Shown here in pieces: positions 11,365 to 24,076 of a stretch of 64,000 bases of DNA. The translations under genes and the position numbers were made by a program. Position 1 is the first letter of the stretch; every line of letters begins with the position of its first letter. Under the pieces are notes generated by a model. That model saw nothing but the letters and a program-made list of their open reading frames with translations, had not been told where the DNA came from and did not search any database. This DNA is from Heterobilharzia americana (lineage: Eukaryota > Platyhelminthes > Trematoda > Strigeidida > Schistosomatidae): NCBI GenBank assembly GCA_944470555.2, contig OX104134.1:15603248-15667247 (forward strand), in the 5' to 3' direction.

Positions 11365-13555
11365 TTCTTATCTGAACTATTGGAACTTGAATGTACATAT
11401 TGTTGCGATCATACTTCAACGTACTGCTCCTTGTACCGTCATTTCCGGAAGTCCCTTATATGAGTCTTTTATCAGATGATGAGTGGAAGATAAACTTCCC
11501 ACTAGGTAGTGTTACGCTTAATCGAAACCACCCAAATTATTTAAAAATCCCCTCATAAATCAATCTTTTTAACTAGGATTTTGAATGATAATAACTGTGA
11601 TCACTCAGCGTGAATAATATATGATGCAGAAAATATTATCACGCAGGACCACTTGAAGTAAACTGAGCATGAGGATAAAAGGTATACGGAAAATTGACTT
11701 TTTTTAGAGCGAAGTGATCAGGACCATCTGGTGCTTTTGAGGTTATTGAAGAGTTAACTATAATTCAAACTGAGTTCTCAGTTTACCTCTGTTATACGTG
11801 AGAGAGGACCTAAAATCTAATTTGTTAGCTGTTTTTTCTCACTGTTAGTATGGATAGATATGGTTTATTGGCAAATCACTTGTGATTAAATTTTAGTCAG
11901 ATACACATTTACACTTTTGTATTTTGTTAAATGAAAATTTTCACGACGTTTACTAACTCATAAAAAACAATTTAAACATTAATTCATCGCGAAACTTAAA
12001 ATGTTTTTTTCTCTAAATGCTTACGTATTGTGTCTCACTAGTGGCAGACCATCAAACTTTCCAACTTACAATTGGAGTATATTTATTTATTCCAAACTCA
12101 TGTTTCTTACGACTGAGTTATTTGTACCAAAGAAATGTTACTTCATCATAGGTCTTCTGGAAATAAATTGGACTGAAGATCATATTGTATAGTCACTTTG
12201 AAAAATGCTTGTCTAGATTTACTTATGAAGCCATTAAGTAGACGGCTTGAGGTTCATAACGCCACCGTTCACATACAGACCTATTCTGTTTCATTCATGG
12301 AAGAATCAAAAGTTACTAAGTATCAAAAACTGCTGGAATACGCATCCATATGAAAGAAACAACTTTCCAGTCAGTTATTTACAGTATTGATATCACACAT
12401 AGCAATAAATATTATAGTGATGCTTTTTATATGGACGACTGTTATTTAAGTGCCATTAAGAAAGTTAGTCATTGCAAACAGTGGATAAAATATGTAATGG
12501 AGAGACTGAAAATCAACAAGACTTACTGTGTAGCACAGTTCTGAAAGGTGTCATTGGTATTCTGACGCAAATATTCTTGTCTATAATAACTTGATACATT
12601 GTTGATTAAGATCTACTAAAGAAATTCTAAGATGAAAGAAACAACTTGTAACCTCTTCTTGGTTTGAGAAACTAAGAGTATATCAACTGTACTTAGAACT
12701 TGACCACAAGATGTTCATGTCTTTCGTTAATTATTCATGTGTTTAGTTGCTGTGATTGAATCTGAAACTATACTTTTTTCAACTCAGAATAGTACACACA
12801 GTATCATATCAGACTTATATTTCACGAAATACCCTTTGTCCTGACTACAGAGTATGACGGATTCTACTCAGACGACAGAATAGCATTAATATCTAATGAG
12901 GAACAAGTGACTACCTGTGAAATATTTATTTACGCTTAAGAATCAAGACTTCTGATCACATGACAGAGCTGATTTTGACATACACTGACCAGTGGGATGC
13001 GTAAACAAATAAAATGTTGTGGAACACTTATGGGGCTAACTAATAACTTTTGCCTCAAGCTTTATTATGGCCTACTCACGTATTCTTGAAAACTGCAGTT
13101 TTATCCCGTTGCACTTCATTGTCTCCATAGACTGAGGTGATGAATTTGTGCTAGCAGTTGTTATTAAAAATGTAGCTAAATGTATGGTATAAAGTTGGTT
13201 TCTCCATCTTAAGCTGAAATTTAGCCATCTAGCTTCGGATAAATGACTTGAATGTTAATCATTTGGATTAACTATGAGTTAGACTAAGTAGAAGAAAAGT
13301 TAAGAGCACAACTTTCGTGTTACCCTGCATTAAATTTGTGTATCTGATGTATTATTACAGTAAACTATAAGCATAAAGGAAAATAGTAAATATTACCGTC
13401 TACTTTTCCGAATAAACAAATCTGGTTAGTATTTTACTAGGTCTCTGAATACTTGTCAGAAGTGTTTTCAATTTTCAGCTAATTTTGCAACAACCTACTA
13501 AAAATTAGTTCATGAAATTCTTTGTGAAATAGTGTAGGATTTATGGAGGAAATAT
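11365..13555. other. AT-rich stretch, nothing recognised
   Basis: No gene, RNA or known repeat seen. The 63-64-codon frames at 12,001 and 12,350 lack motifs. Confidence 0.5.
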
Positions 13556-13559
13556 ATTT

Positions 13560-14390
13560 TCAAAATCTCATTGAGGTAAAAAATAAATTTCTGACGTTTC
13601 GCGACCTTGTAGAAGCCGCTTGTTCAGAGAATGAAACCTCTACAAGTTGCCACTTGTTTAAATAGTAAATGGGAACAAATCAGACCACGTTTTTCATATA
13701 TGATAACATGAAAATAAATATCATTGTTACTAATTATTAGTACTTGAGTTCAAGGTGGTATGAATTCGTGTGTACACGTGAATGATTGTGAAAATGTGAG
13801 AAAGGTAATAGGGATCCGAAATTCTGTGTTTTGTGTGTACATGTATTGTAGTCATAGTGTGTACAACGTGTAATTCAGAATATACTGTCGAAGTTGGTTA
13901 GATAGCTAACCTTTGTCTCTTTCAAGTATATTAAGATTCAACATGGTATGCAGTGCCTCAGCTATACGTCCTCCACTTTAGTTTGAAAATCCTTTTCGAG
14001 TAATTTTGACATTTTCGATCTCAACTTTGTGGCTATGAAAGACGGCATGATCACCAATTGCAGATTCAATTTGTAAATTCTTCATTTCTATAAGATATAA
14101 CTTGCATGCCGTTTATCACGAATGCAGATTTTGCAGGAGGATTCCCCAATATAAAAACCATCATAATCGAAGTAAAACGAATTCTGTCTACCTTATTAAG
14201 ATTTTACAAATATGTTTCTTTTATAAACCAATGCTAATCCAACGCTTAACTGATTCAATTTCGTCTGGTCAGACTTTAATTATGAAGTCCACAAAATGTG
14301 TAGCATTAACTTTTTCCAACTCTAGGCGTCACCCTGATGCTTTGTGCGAGAGTAAGGTAGTATCCCCGTATCGCAAATAAACCGATATAT
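13560..14390 (-). mobile_element. Penelope-like element 3' fragment (GIY-YIG part)
   Basis: On the minus strand, two overlapping frames give pieces expected of the C-terminal GIY-YIG endonuclease of a Penelope-like element. DGFYIGESSCKICIRDKRH lies near 14,165-14,105, with a GFYIGE core. ESAIGDHAVFHSHKVEIENV follows near 14,065-14,000, in a different frame, so there is a frameshift. Further 3', at 13,660-13,590, lies a tail with CGCGAAACGTCAG, like the GAAACGT-containing tails of other fluke PLE copies. The RT part is not visible, so this is a 5'-truncated relic. It belongs to a different subfamily from the copy at 45.7 kb. Confidence 0.5.
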
Positions 14391-15161
14391 CAAGACGTAA
14401 AGTAAGATCGTTTGACAATAAATTTTAGTTTATTACAGCTAACCGAAAGTAGCCAAAAGATGAGTAGCTGTAGACCTAGGCTTCTTGTTTGGCGACACTC
14501 CTCATAAAGCTATATTTCATAAGACAGAATAGAATTACTCTTCTCGATTTCCTATTTAACGATACCAAAGTAGTGATTGGATTTTGATGAACAAATTCAG
14601 AAGTCTTCTAAGCCAATAGCATGTGTGAACATAGTCTTATTTACTTTTTGTACTTGACTCAGCAATGTCAAGAAGAAATGTTTCCATGGAGTTAGGCAAA
14701 ATTATGGAAACATCAGTAGTTCCTAAATCTCAAAGGCATTCTGATTATTATGATCTGTACTCGTTAAATTTCAAGAAAAGCCGTTTTTAAGGTGTATATC
14801 TTCACCCAGATTCTTTGATGAATACATGGAAACTGTATCCCTTATTCTGACTAGTCTTTTTCAGCCTCTCAAGAACAGTAAAATCTTGGTGCGGATCACT
14901 TTGGTGTCGACTTTCTTTAACAAATCCTAGATTCAGGTTTCGTTCTTTTCCGCACTCCTAAGTGGGGTATCAACGAACATTCAAGGAAATTCATCTTCAT
15001 GTCTTCAGAAATCAAGACAAAGATTTTACTTCTTGTTATTCGAGAAACATTTGTTTGAAAATAAGATTCAGCTGTATATTCTAATCGGTTTGCCACTCAA
15101 CCACCCAGCTAGTCCCATGATACAGTGGCGTATTTCATCCATGAAATTTTGTGTACGTGAA

Positions 15162-15163
<2 letters not shown>

Positions 15164-15198
<35 letters not shown>
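15164..15198 (+). repeat. (TA)n microsatellite
   Basis: About 17 uninterrupted TA units. Confidence 0.97.
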
Positions 15199-15201
<3 letters not shown>

Positions 15202-15639
15202 CACTTTTAATCCCTGATTTTTTCTTTCACATTTATTTACTTATATAAATACCTAATGACACGGGTTTCGATGTTCAGCTGTACACCTTTCCCCTTAACA
15301 CTGAAGATAGGCGTAAATAATTAAAATAAAATCGAATATCGTGGGTCAATGTGATCCAATTAAAATAATAAATAGGTTTCTGTCGAGACAATCCAATTCA
15401 TGTCTGTTTCATTTATTTGACACCAGCCTTATTATTTTTATGTATGAACTATTGATTTATGAATCATTTGGTGAGAAACTCTTTGGATTCAACCTCCTGC
15501 TCATTAGTGCAATGTATGTAATTCAGATGTCTTCAAATCACTTTAATTTTTTTGAGTTTCACTTTAGTTGTTTGAAGGTAGGAAGTAGGGAGCTCTGGAT
15601 AGAAGTTTCATACTTTTTCGCACTAGTCAGCAAGGCATA

Positions 15640-15725
15640 TCCGCAACCTCAAAAGAATTGATGTCTCCAGGTAGATTCGAACTCTCAAAACCCAGTACTG
15701 CAGTTAATCGCCTTACGACTATGAT
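15640..15725 (-). repeat. Possible tRNA-derived SINE fragment
   Basis: On the minus strand there is a B-box-like block, AGTTCGAATCTACC, near 15,680-15,665. It is preceded by GTCGTAAGGCGATTAACTGC, which looks like the anticodon-arm half of a tRNA-like head. No intact cloverleaf can be drawn, so this is not called a tRNA gene. It may be a third short-element family. Confidence 0.3.
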
Positions 15726-17910
15726 TAACAAATTTCCTAGGGTTCATCAAAAAGGCAGGAACACTAAAAACACCGGTTGTTAAATCTGGATATTTTAATA
15801 ATCATGTCGCCTAAGTAAATAACTGATATTTCACTTACTTATTCCTCTCAGTATTAAGTTGTATCCTTTAATGTTCAAGATATTTCTCTTTTCCCTTTTA
15901 ACTGCAAATAATCTGTAATATGTGCATAGAAGAGACCGGATATATTTGACTTAATTTTGATCAAGCATATTTATCTATGATTTACTGTTAACCTACCAGT
16001 TTTCATATGAATTTATTTCATTAAACTGGCTAATTGATTTGAACTTACAGCTTTATCCAATACACTTTGATTAGATTTACTGTGTTATATCAGTGGTTTT
16101 TCTTTTTTCATTCTCTAAACTGTATCTGAACCTTCATCTAACAGGGAGTCACGGATACAATTCTTTAGGTAGGTCTTAATTTTATTAAGAATAGTCCTTG
16201 CTAGTGGGATGAAAAAGGCTGGTTTCCGTCTCATCATATACCTGAGTAACAATTTTCGACTTCCGTTTCAATTAAAATGACCGGAGTAATTTAAAACATA
16301 GTGAAAAAGATGGTTATATCCTATAGTAGAACTTATGTAGGGAAGTCAAATTCTAATCCCATTTATTGGATTATGAACCCAATAATGAAGCGAATGGAAA
16401 CTACAGGGAGCTGAACGAGTCAAGTTTGCTAGAAATAACTAGCCAAGGTTTTTAGATAGTTTTAATAGATGCGACTTCGTTTCGTGTTATCTTACCCTGT
16501 AGCATACTTCTCAATGTATTTGAACAACAATACTTTCTATGACTACTTTTTACACTGATAGTATAATGTGTAAAGGCGTCACCATTACGACAACCAGTCA
16601 TACTGAATGACACATCATAGCAGTGATTCCAACTTTCTGTGCTTTAACTTGATAATCATTCATTACTTCTGATTACATAAAATATTACAGTGGTGTAGAC
16701 TGGTGTTGTAAATTAAAGATAACAAATATTGTGGATAAAACAAAAACAGAATTGTACCAGAAAGTTTTTGCTCCTCAGGCCTAAATTCTATGAATTCCCT
16801 GTGAGTTTCTAATTTACCTTACAAAAATCATTTTCAGTCTTGAAAAACATGATACTCAGAATGTAGGTTCCATTGCTTATTAAAGTCAACTTGAATAGAC
16901 TAAGAATAACATACAGTAGAACAGTGAGTTTTTCATTACTTCCTGGATTCTCCTAAGCCGTTTACAACTTAAGCAGTAACAAAATGCCACTTACTTCAGT
17001 AAGGCTGACAAGAAATTCCTAAGAGAAATAGATTTAGATTAACTCATACCAACTTAAAGTAGAGGGAACTGCAGTGTGTGTTATAAACACTGATTATTTA
17101 TAGGATGATTAGTGAATATTCTTCATAGAAGCTAATATCGAATGGAAACAATAATTTACTGGAAATGGAAAACTAGTATTGCGGATTACGTCATTGTAAG
17201 AAGTTAAGGAGTAGACGATAGCCTACAGATTAATTTGAACAGTTTTCAGATAACAAGAATGAAGTTTGAAATGGGATGGAATAGAACTTGGGTCCAAAAA
17301 TGGTGAATATATTCCGCTAAAGTGTAGACACTATGTATGACTAAGAATGGTAATTTGGATAAGAAAATTATCTGTAATCATACTTGTTAACTATATTACA
17401 TTCAGTGAGGTCCAAACACTTCGATAGCAGTAGCTTTCACAAAGCTCAGTAACTTAAAGGTCTTCTTTTTATCGACTACTTTAACTAACTCTGTCTTTTG
17501 TGTGCAGTTTCTACAGTCACATTCTTAGGAATTTGCACTGAATGAGCGACAAGAACTCTTTTCTTAGTTCTTCCGATGCATATGCTTTTTATAGCAACTG
17601 TAAACTGATAGAAATAGTCGGAGTTAACGCAAGAAAAGAACTTCTTTGCTGTCAACTGTCATGGCAAACAATTTATGTGATGCAGACAGATTCACTTGAC
17701 AGCAGAATACGTGCCACTTAGTATGACAATCAGCCTAGATTTCATTACTCTGATGAGTTAATCACTCATGAGGATAAGTTGTGTTAAGCAAGTCCTTATA
17801 TCTACCATGCTGCACTTTATCCTTTTTGCACTAGATTCTCTTCACTTATTGCTGACATTATGTGAATAACAGATGCAGTGTAGGCGTGTCTAACTGTTGG
17901 TGATATTAAG

Positions 17911-18200
17911 AGTGAATGGTGGCTAACACTGAAATTCAGTGTCTTCATTTCTCCTCTTTTAGCGCTCTCCAGCCATTTGTGCCTGCCTTTACTTTCATTG
18001 AGAATAATAACACTGAGTGGGAGGCAGGTACATCCAGCTAATGAGTTCCAGATAGGACTAAACTGCCATCTTTGTTTCAACTGATGGCCACTACTGCTCC
18101 CTAATATCAAAATGAACCTGCTGACCATATGGAGACCTACTCACAGTAGTCCATATGCCAAAATAGTTCAAATCAGTCAACAGTGGGAGATAGTAAGCCA
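17911..18200 (+). mobile_element. Degenerate hammerhead SINE pieces, two orientations
   Basis: From 18,012 on the plus strand the sequence follows the hammerhead SINE: GGGAGGCAGGTACATCCAG, then a core written CTAATGAG (18,038-18,045) where a working hammerhead needs CUGANGA. The second core block is TAAA in place of GAAA. Both conserved core elements are mutated, so cleavage is not expected. A tail resembling the copy at 28.7-28.8 kb follows. Just upstream, 17,911-17,990 looks like an even more worn minus-strand copy, giving a head-to-head arrangement. Confidence 0.6.
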
Positions 18201-18539
18201 TAATATGCGCAACATTTCCCCTTATCATAGTTTTTTCGGTAGCTGAACAGCGTCCCACCTACACCCTGTTTTAGCTTGTGAAAAGAGGTTAATGAAGTTT
18301 GGATAAAGTTCACCCAGTTTTACGAAGATGTATCTTTGGATACTACCATGTGTACGTAAGCATACAAAGTGAATCACCACGCCCATGATCCATTGTAAAT
18401 CTTGTATTATGATGCAATTTGTTGCGACTAAAAGTATGAGGTACATCATACAAACTATCTCAGGTAAAAATACTTCTCAGAAATGTTGTTCACCTGACTG
18501 TAAGCTTAGTTTGCCTTAAAGGGAGGTTCATATTTATTG

Positions 18540-18690
18540 TATAGGATGTATTTTTACTTGTGTAATCCCAGCGTAGCATATTAGAACAAATGACAATGTA
18601 AGCAAATATTTTGTATTATTCCTCAACGTTTCGATCTTGCTAGGAAGATTCTTTTCAAGAGTATGAATCCGACACTAAGTTTTCAGGTTA
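18540..18690 (-). mobile_element. Possible Penelope-like 3' tail
   Basis: The minus strand reads AGCAAGATCGAAACGTTGAG followed by an AT-rich end and GCTGGGATTACACAAG. This resembles the tail seen after the GIY-YIG domain of the PLE at 47.3 kb (GCGAAACATTT...CACTGGGATTATAC). No coding part is attached. Weak call by similarity of a short block. Confidence 0.3.
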
Positions 18691-19149
18691 ATATTCAAGT
18701 TTTGGTACACAAAGTGGTGACCTTTAAAATCATCCAATTACATAGTGATATGGAGCAAAGATCAATGTAATACAAGTGAGTGATTAAGCAACTCGGTCAC
18801 AGAGGTTTTCCGTTGTGCGAGTAAGGTAGAACAAAAATAGGGCAGGGAAATTTTTTTAGTTCATCTATGAAAAGTACAATGGGGTTGTGATACATTTACG
18901 TTTCACACCAAATAATTTATGTCAAATTTTGTGCTACTATCTAGTAGTTAGTAGCATAAAACTTCAAAAAATATAGATCAGCAACACGGTTGTCGTAAAA
19001 GCTTGGTTTCTTCAGCTTTTAGGTTTAGTTTTCTACGCATTTCTTTGCTACGGAATACTGTTCTAGCCCTTATTCAGTGCACTTTCGAAGTTGCACCTAC
19101 AGTATAAGATCCACATTTTATAACCAACATCGAAAGCGATATCAATGAC

Positions 19150-19250
19150 GATGTGTACTAGGTCCGAGTCCCTGTGGGAACAACACTCACTGGGGTACTG
19201 TGCTACCAGCTGATGAGTCACAAATAGGACGAAACGCGTAACCTAGACTT
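19150..19250 (+). mobile_element. Partial hammerhead SINE
   Basis: A short tRNA-like end (GTCCGAGTCCCTGTGGGAAC) leads to a hammerhead-like block. The core CTGATGAG lies at 19,210-19,217 and GAAA at 19,231-19,234; stem II (GTCA/GGAC) keeps three pairs. The bases after the GAAA block (CGCGTAACCTAG) no longer pair well with the upstream CCAG strand, so stem I is damaged. The core is intact but the fold is doubtful. Confidence 0.65.
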
Positions 19251-19254
19251 CTAC

Positions 19255-22195
19255 GTTAGTCATTAAGATCAATCTAATATCAAACTTAATAGAACAGCGT
19301 AAGAATAACAAGTGCAGCAGGATTATACGAGATTATTTTTATTTTTTTCGAGGATTCCTATCAACTGCTTACAGCTTAAATTATATGGAGACGTACGCAT
19401 TAGAAGACTTGAATACATTTTCGTTGAGTTAACAAAAGTGTATTGACAGGATCAGTCTGTAACATAGATAGTGTGAGTGATTAAAGTAGAGCAGATTGCC
19501 AGGAATGTTAGGGAAAGATTGACTGTTTATCAGGTAAATATTCTCGAGGCAGTAGGGCAAGAGATGAATAAAAAATAGTTGCCATGGCTTATGTAGCTTT
19601 AAAATGTTTTGAATTTAAAACAGCTTGAAAAGTGAGGTGAGCTGCGTTTGGATATTATATCAACTTTTGAAACAGAACAGAATGTGTGAGCTAGAATGTC
19701 ATAACAAAATAAGCAGGATAAAATAGCAAAAGTATGTTTACAAATAACCATAGCAGCGTAAAGTTGACAACTGAATATTTCCGAACTCATAGATTTGGTT
19801 TAAGTCTCTTGATAGTTATCACTTTGGTGAGACATAATAAGTTCGAGTTCTTTTGTCTATTGATTACTTTGAACGATTTGAGTTTATCAACACTGTCGGT
19901 CATATGATGTGCGATCATACTATTCAATGCATTTAGATCCCTCAATCTTAGACTATTGAGGATATGCTTGGAAACATATACGAAAACCCTCCTCTCTATT
20001 CTTTCAATGTATACGTTTTACCACGTAAGTGATTGGCACAAGGAACAGTTAATTTTGTATAAATAGATAAGCTTCCCAGCCCCATACATGATAGAATTCA
20101 AAGGAGACTTGATGCTGATGATAGCTATATCTCCTCTGAATGTAAGTTGTGAAAGAAGAAATCACGCAACGTTTTATAATAATTTTTATATCATTTGATA
20201 AAGATTTACAGTCAGAGTTCTGTAACCATTCCTTTGGAAACTTATTTTAGTACCCCTTTTCAAAATAAAAACTAAAGTCGTCACTGAAAACCCTCGATCA
20301 ATCTACAGTGGGCAACTGAAGAGTATGAGGTATAACAGAATATGGTGTTCCAACTAACTTACTGACAACCGACGTCACAATACGAATTCTGTGATATAGG
20401 GGTTTATTGCTAGATATCCATGCATTAGAAAAAAAGTCGTTTTCAAAATAAGGACACAAGGAAGAATATTATTAAAGTGAACAGTATTGTGGCTAAAATG
20501 CTAATCGTTCGAGTTAAAGTGGCATCGCACAACAAGATGACCTAATATCCATGTAAAGTTTATTGTCCTAACCTATAAGATTCCTCACCAGAGTATTACT
20601 GATTTGAGTACCATTCTAAAGACACCACTAAATCCATCATACCGCTGAGTTTAACAAAGGGCTGCTTGAGAAAGGGTAACTGATTGGCGTTATGGCTGTT
20701 GTATTCAAATGGTAGACTTACCAGGGTAAACTAACCTATCTCTGTAGATGTGAAAATCACTTGCATAAGTACACATATAATGATTAGAATTATACTATAC
20801 TAACTTCTTCTACACCTTTGTAGACAAGAGAAATTCCAAGACTTTATAGAAGGACTGCATACAGTAAGACATGATAACCAATTAGAAAAACTCACTTCAT
20901 AACTGCTAGTATTATGATCGATATCTACTGTAGTTTTAACGAAGACAGTATGATCATAGAGTCTGATTTTGATAAATGTGAGTCACTTTAGCCTTATTTC
21001 AGGAATAATACAGGAAGAATTCTGTCATTACACCTACTTATTGTATTCATAAATCACCAATATTGGGTAGGTTAACCAATTTTGCTTCATAATTTATTGA
21101 CAAATTTGATATTTTCACCAAGCAGTTTCTACTCAATAAAAACTTGTTCCTCCCCTCCACACGCCATCTTCTTTTGCAGTTACAATGACTAACTACTTAC
21201 TTTGAGTAAATTTCTGCATAGTTTCCTTACTGCTATCATCACCATTATAATTTTTTATAACTCAAATAACCAAACAAGAATTTTTATTGACCAGTGTAGT
21301 ATCAACAACTTACACCGAATCGTTTTTATATCTAATTGTCGAGACTGATAAAACATTACCGGAAATGTGTATTTGTTAAAGTATTTTTCAGCTCTCTTGG
21401 AAGAACCCGGTTTAAATTGAGTTAGACTGAGGATTTTGAGTATCTCATCACTTTTCATAACATTCCAGTCATCCTTTTATCGAATCCACTATCAGGTATT
21501 TATATCATAACCCTTTGTACTGGCGTTTATTTCAAAGATTCTAATGCTCACAAATGCTGAAAATATTGATGGTAACAAAACAATTTCACCATATGAACGA
21601 AACAAATGTGCTAATAACTTACAACTTATCTTCGATGACTGTGTGTGGACTGAAATCATTTACTGCTGAAATCCTAAGAAAAACTTTTGAGTTTTACAAT
21701 TTGTTATAAATACGTCACATTCAAATCTGATGACCACTTTCTAATAGCCCAGGTTTCTTAATTCATTTCATTTGCATAAAAACATAATTAATCCCCACTC
21801 TAAAGCTTAATATTGCTCTGAAATTATTCATTTGAATTAAGGGTAACTTTAACACTAATAAGTACTCCAAAATCGAACATTTCGGCCAATATACCACTTT
21901 TTTATGTATACAAATGTTGTCGTTACTCTGTAAAAAGAGAAAATATGGCAAAAAGAAGAAAGTTTCAGTTTTCAGAGACTATGCTAACCTGAAGTCAATA
22001 AATAAATCCCACCCCCGAAACCTTCAAACTAAATTACTCTGATACTCTTTAGTGACTTACTACGAGATGAGATCTCGAAGTTCTAAAGAGAGGTTGTGAC
22101 CTGTGAGGCCAACCAATTCGGATGTGAGGACAAATACTCAAAGATGGTATAAGATGGAAGTTGTATTATATACGGAACTGATGGATATATAAAAT
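19255..22195. other. AT-rich stretch, nothing recognised
   Basis: No supported gene or repeat. Frames of 62-67 codons on the minus strand (19,599; 21,255; 21,763) show no family motif. Confidence 0.5.
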
Positions 22196-22224
22196 ATGGA
22201 GCAATAAATTCAATCCAGTGGCTC

Positions 22225-22395
22225 AATTGTAACATGCTTGCCACGGAACCTGAAACTCTGGGTTCAACACCTGGTGAGATCACTAGTGGGCGCTGGTGAG
22301 GAGTCCCAAACACGAACGAAACAGTTGTCCAATGTTCTCAGGTTTTCAGTGGTTCACCAGATGATGTCAGTCAGTGGTGAATACCAACCTGAAAT
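22225..22395 (+). mobile_element. tRNA-like SINE of a second family
   Basis: The head ends in a B-box-like GGGTTCAACACCTGGTGAG. It is followed by GAGGAGTCCCAAACACGAAC, then GAAACAGTTGTCCAATGTTC and TTTTCAGTGGTTCACCAGAT. The second half recurs in inverted form at 48,421-48,480, so it is a dispersed repeat. The block GGTGAGGAGTCCC...ACGAAAC superficially resembles a hammerhead, but the core reads CTGGTGA, so I do not call a ribozyme. Confidence 0.55.
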
Positions 22396-22399
22396 CAAT

Positions 22400-24075
22400 A
22401 AATATGTCGCAAAAACCTCCAGAGTGAATTATTCATTTAGGTCAGTAGATCTTGAATACTTTTCAAGGTCAAAGTCTATCTTCGAAATATGTTATAACTT
22501 AGACAGGAGTACTACACTTCTTGACTTACATGCTTAACTACTATCAGGAAAATTTCACTGATAAGCATTTTTATTTGATTCCAAGAATGGACAGGGAATT
22601 TCCGGAGCTTCTGAGATTAGCTTATTTCACAAGTTGGTATCCGTAAAACCACCAAGTAATGAAAAATAACAGTATACTCATATGTTACGGAAAAACAACA
22701 TTAATCTAAGCACCCAACATATGGTGGTTAGTATCTATGTTTATTAAGTTTGCTAGGCAAACTCATCATAATATAATGTATCTAGTTCATAAAATAAATT
22801 TCCTAAAAATATTTTCTTAAGGTTTGTGCAACGTCCTCTGATATCACTTTGTTTACCTAGCACACAAGCCAATGATAAAATGCACGTGAAGAACACGTAC
22901 TTTGCTTGATCATTCATAGCTGTTGAGTAAATAATTTCTGTTTCCATGCATAAATCTAAATTTAGTCATACTATGCAATAAAGAACATGTGTAAACATCA
23001 ACCAAAATATATCAGGAAGAGAGGATAAACATGAGTAAAAGAGAAAAAAACATTGATAAAGAAAAAGATCATATTTCTAATATCGTTTCCCGTCTGGGGA
23101 GGGGTGAGGAGAACAACAGCATAAACTGTTGATAGGTAACTTTTTTGTTTACTCATTGTAAAAATTATTCTGAATTGAGTTTATTTTCCATATTTTTCCT
23201 CTCTGTTCATAGTTTCTGTGTCACATTCGACTACAGACAAGATGGAAATGGATTAGTAGGAGGTTAGTTATATTGAGATGGTGAATACCAACATTGATAA
23301 AGTATCTTAAATTTGAAATTATAAGTAAGAAATATGCTTAGTAATACTATATGAATAGAGCAGACAAAACTAATAATAGCTCACCAGCAAAATACCTATC
23401 ATTATATAAGTAAGCATTGATATAATCCCAGTGTCTTTAGAAAGTCATGACAAGATTTTTCTAAACATCTAGCTGTGCATACTATAGCCTCGTCAAAATA
23501 CCTATTAACTTCTTATTGCTTGTCTACGCTTTCATATGTGTATTAGCATGAATTGATCAACTGGTAATCTTGTGAGCATTCAACATGAAAATCGCAATCC
23601 ACTCGAAGATCTCAAGTGACGAAGAGGTGCTTTCTACGATTACATCAGGAAACACTTCAGAACTGTCATTTTTGTGTAAATGGCAGATTCTACTGATTTA
23701 TATTTCTGAAACAAAGTAGGATATAGCAGTTTCCAAATTTTTAAAAAATAATAATGGCTTTATTCTGAAGGGCATTTCGGGAATACTGTACAGAATTTTC
23801 AGCACTTCATACAGCATCATTTGGGTAGAGACAATGCATATGTATACATACCAAAATAAAATAAACAGAAATTACATGTAGAAAATATAAAAATATTCGC
23901 TGTATCTACAACTTTCTTCAAAATGCACAGTCAGTTTAGGTAGACAGTCACATTGGCAATTAGATTCATAATACGTAAAATGTAACACTCTCACCTACAG
24001 TTAGTTTGCTTTCAAAAACAGAAGTTGATAAGTATTAGTTCATTTCTAATACTTTCTTCATCACACAGTAGACGA
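22400..24075. other. AT-rich stretch; one possible first exon inside
   Basis: No repeat recognised. The only item of note is a possible signal-peptide exon at 22,857-22,917, listed separately. Confidence 0.45.
22857..22917 (-). CDS. Possible first coding exon of a secreted protein
   Basis: On the minus strand an ATG at 22,917 opens MNDQAKYVFFTCILSLACVL, which looks like a signal peptide (short polar start, then about 14 hydrophobic residues). At once comes CTAG followed by GTAAAC, a reasonable splice donor at 22,857/22,856. Small signal-peptide exons are typical of fluke secreted-protein genes, including micro-exon genes. I could not find downstream exons, and an AT-rich genome yields hydrophobic 20-mers by chance. 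An alternative upstream start lies at 22,947 in the same frame. Read through without splicing, the frame stops at 22,753. Confidence 0.2.
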
Positions 24076-24076
24076 G

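Larger units (their letters stand above)
14400..17900. other. AT-rich stretch, mostly nothing recognised
   Basis: Apart from the TA repeat near 15.17 kb and a possible tRNA-like SINE piece near 15.67 kb (both listed), I see nothing I can name. The 106-codon frame at 15,341-15,661 has no motif and overlaps that repeat-like sequence. Confidence 0.5.

Noticed and set aside
22290..22325. Hammerhead ribozyme in the second SINE family
   Set aside because: The core reads CTGGTGA rather than CUGANGA, and no stem II pairing fits the spacing before ACGAAAC.
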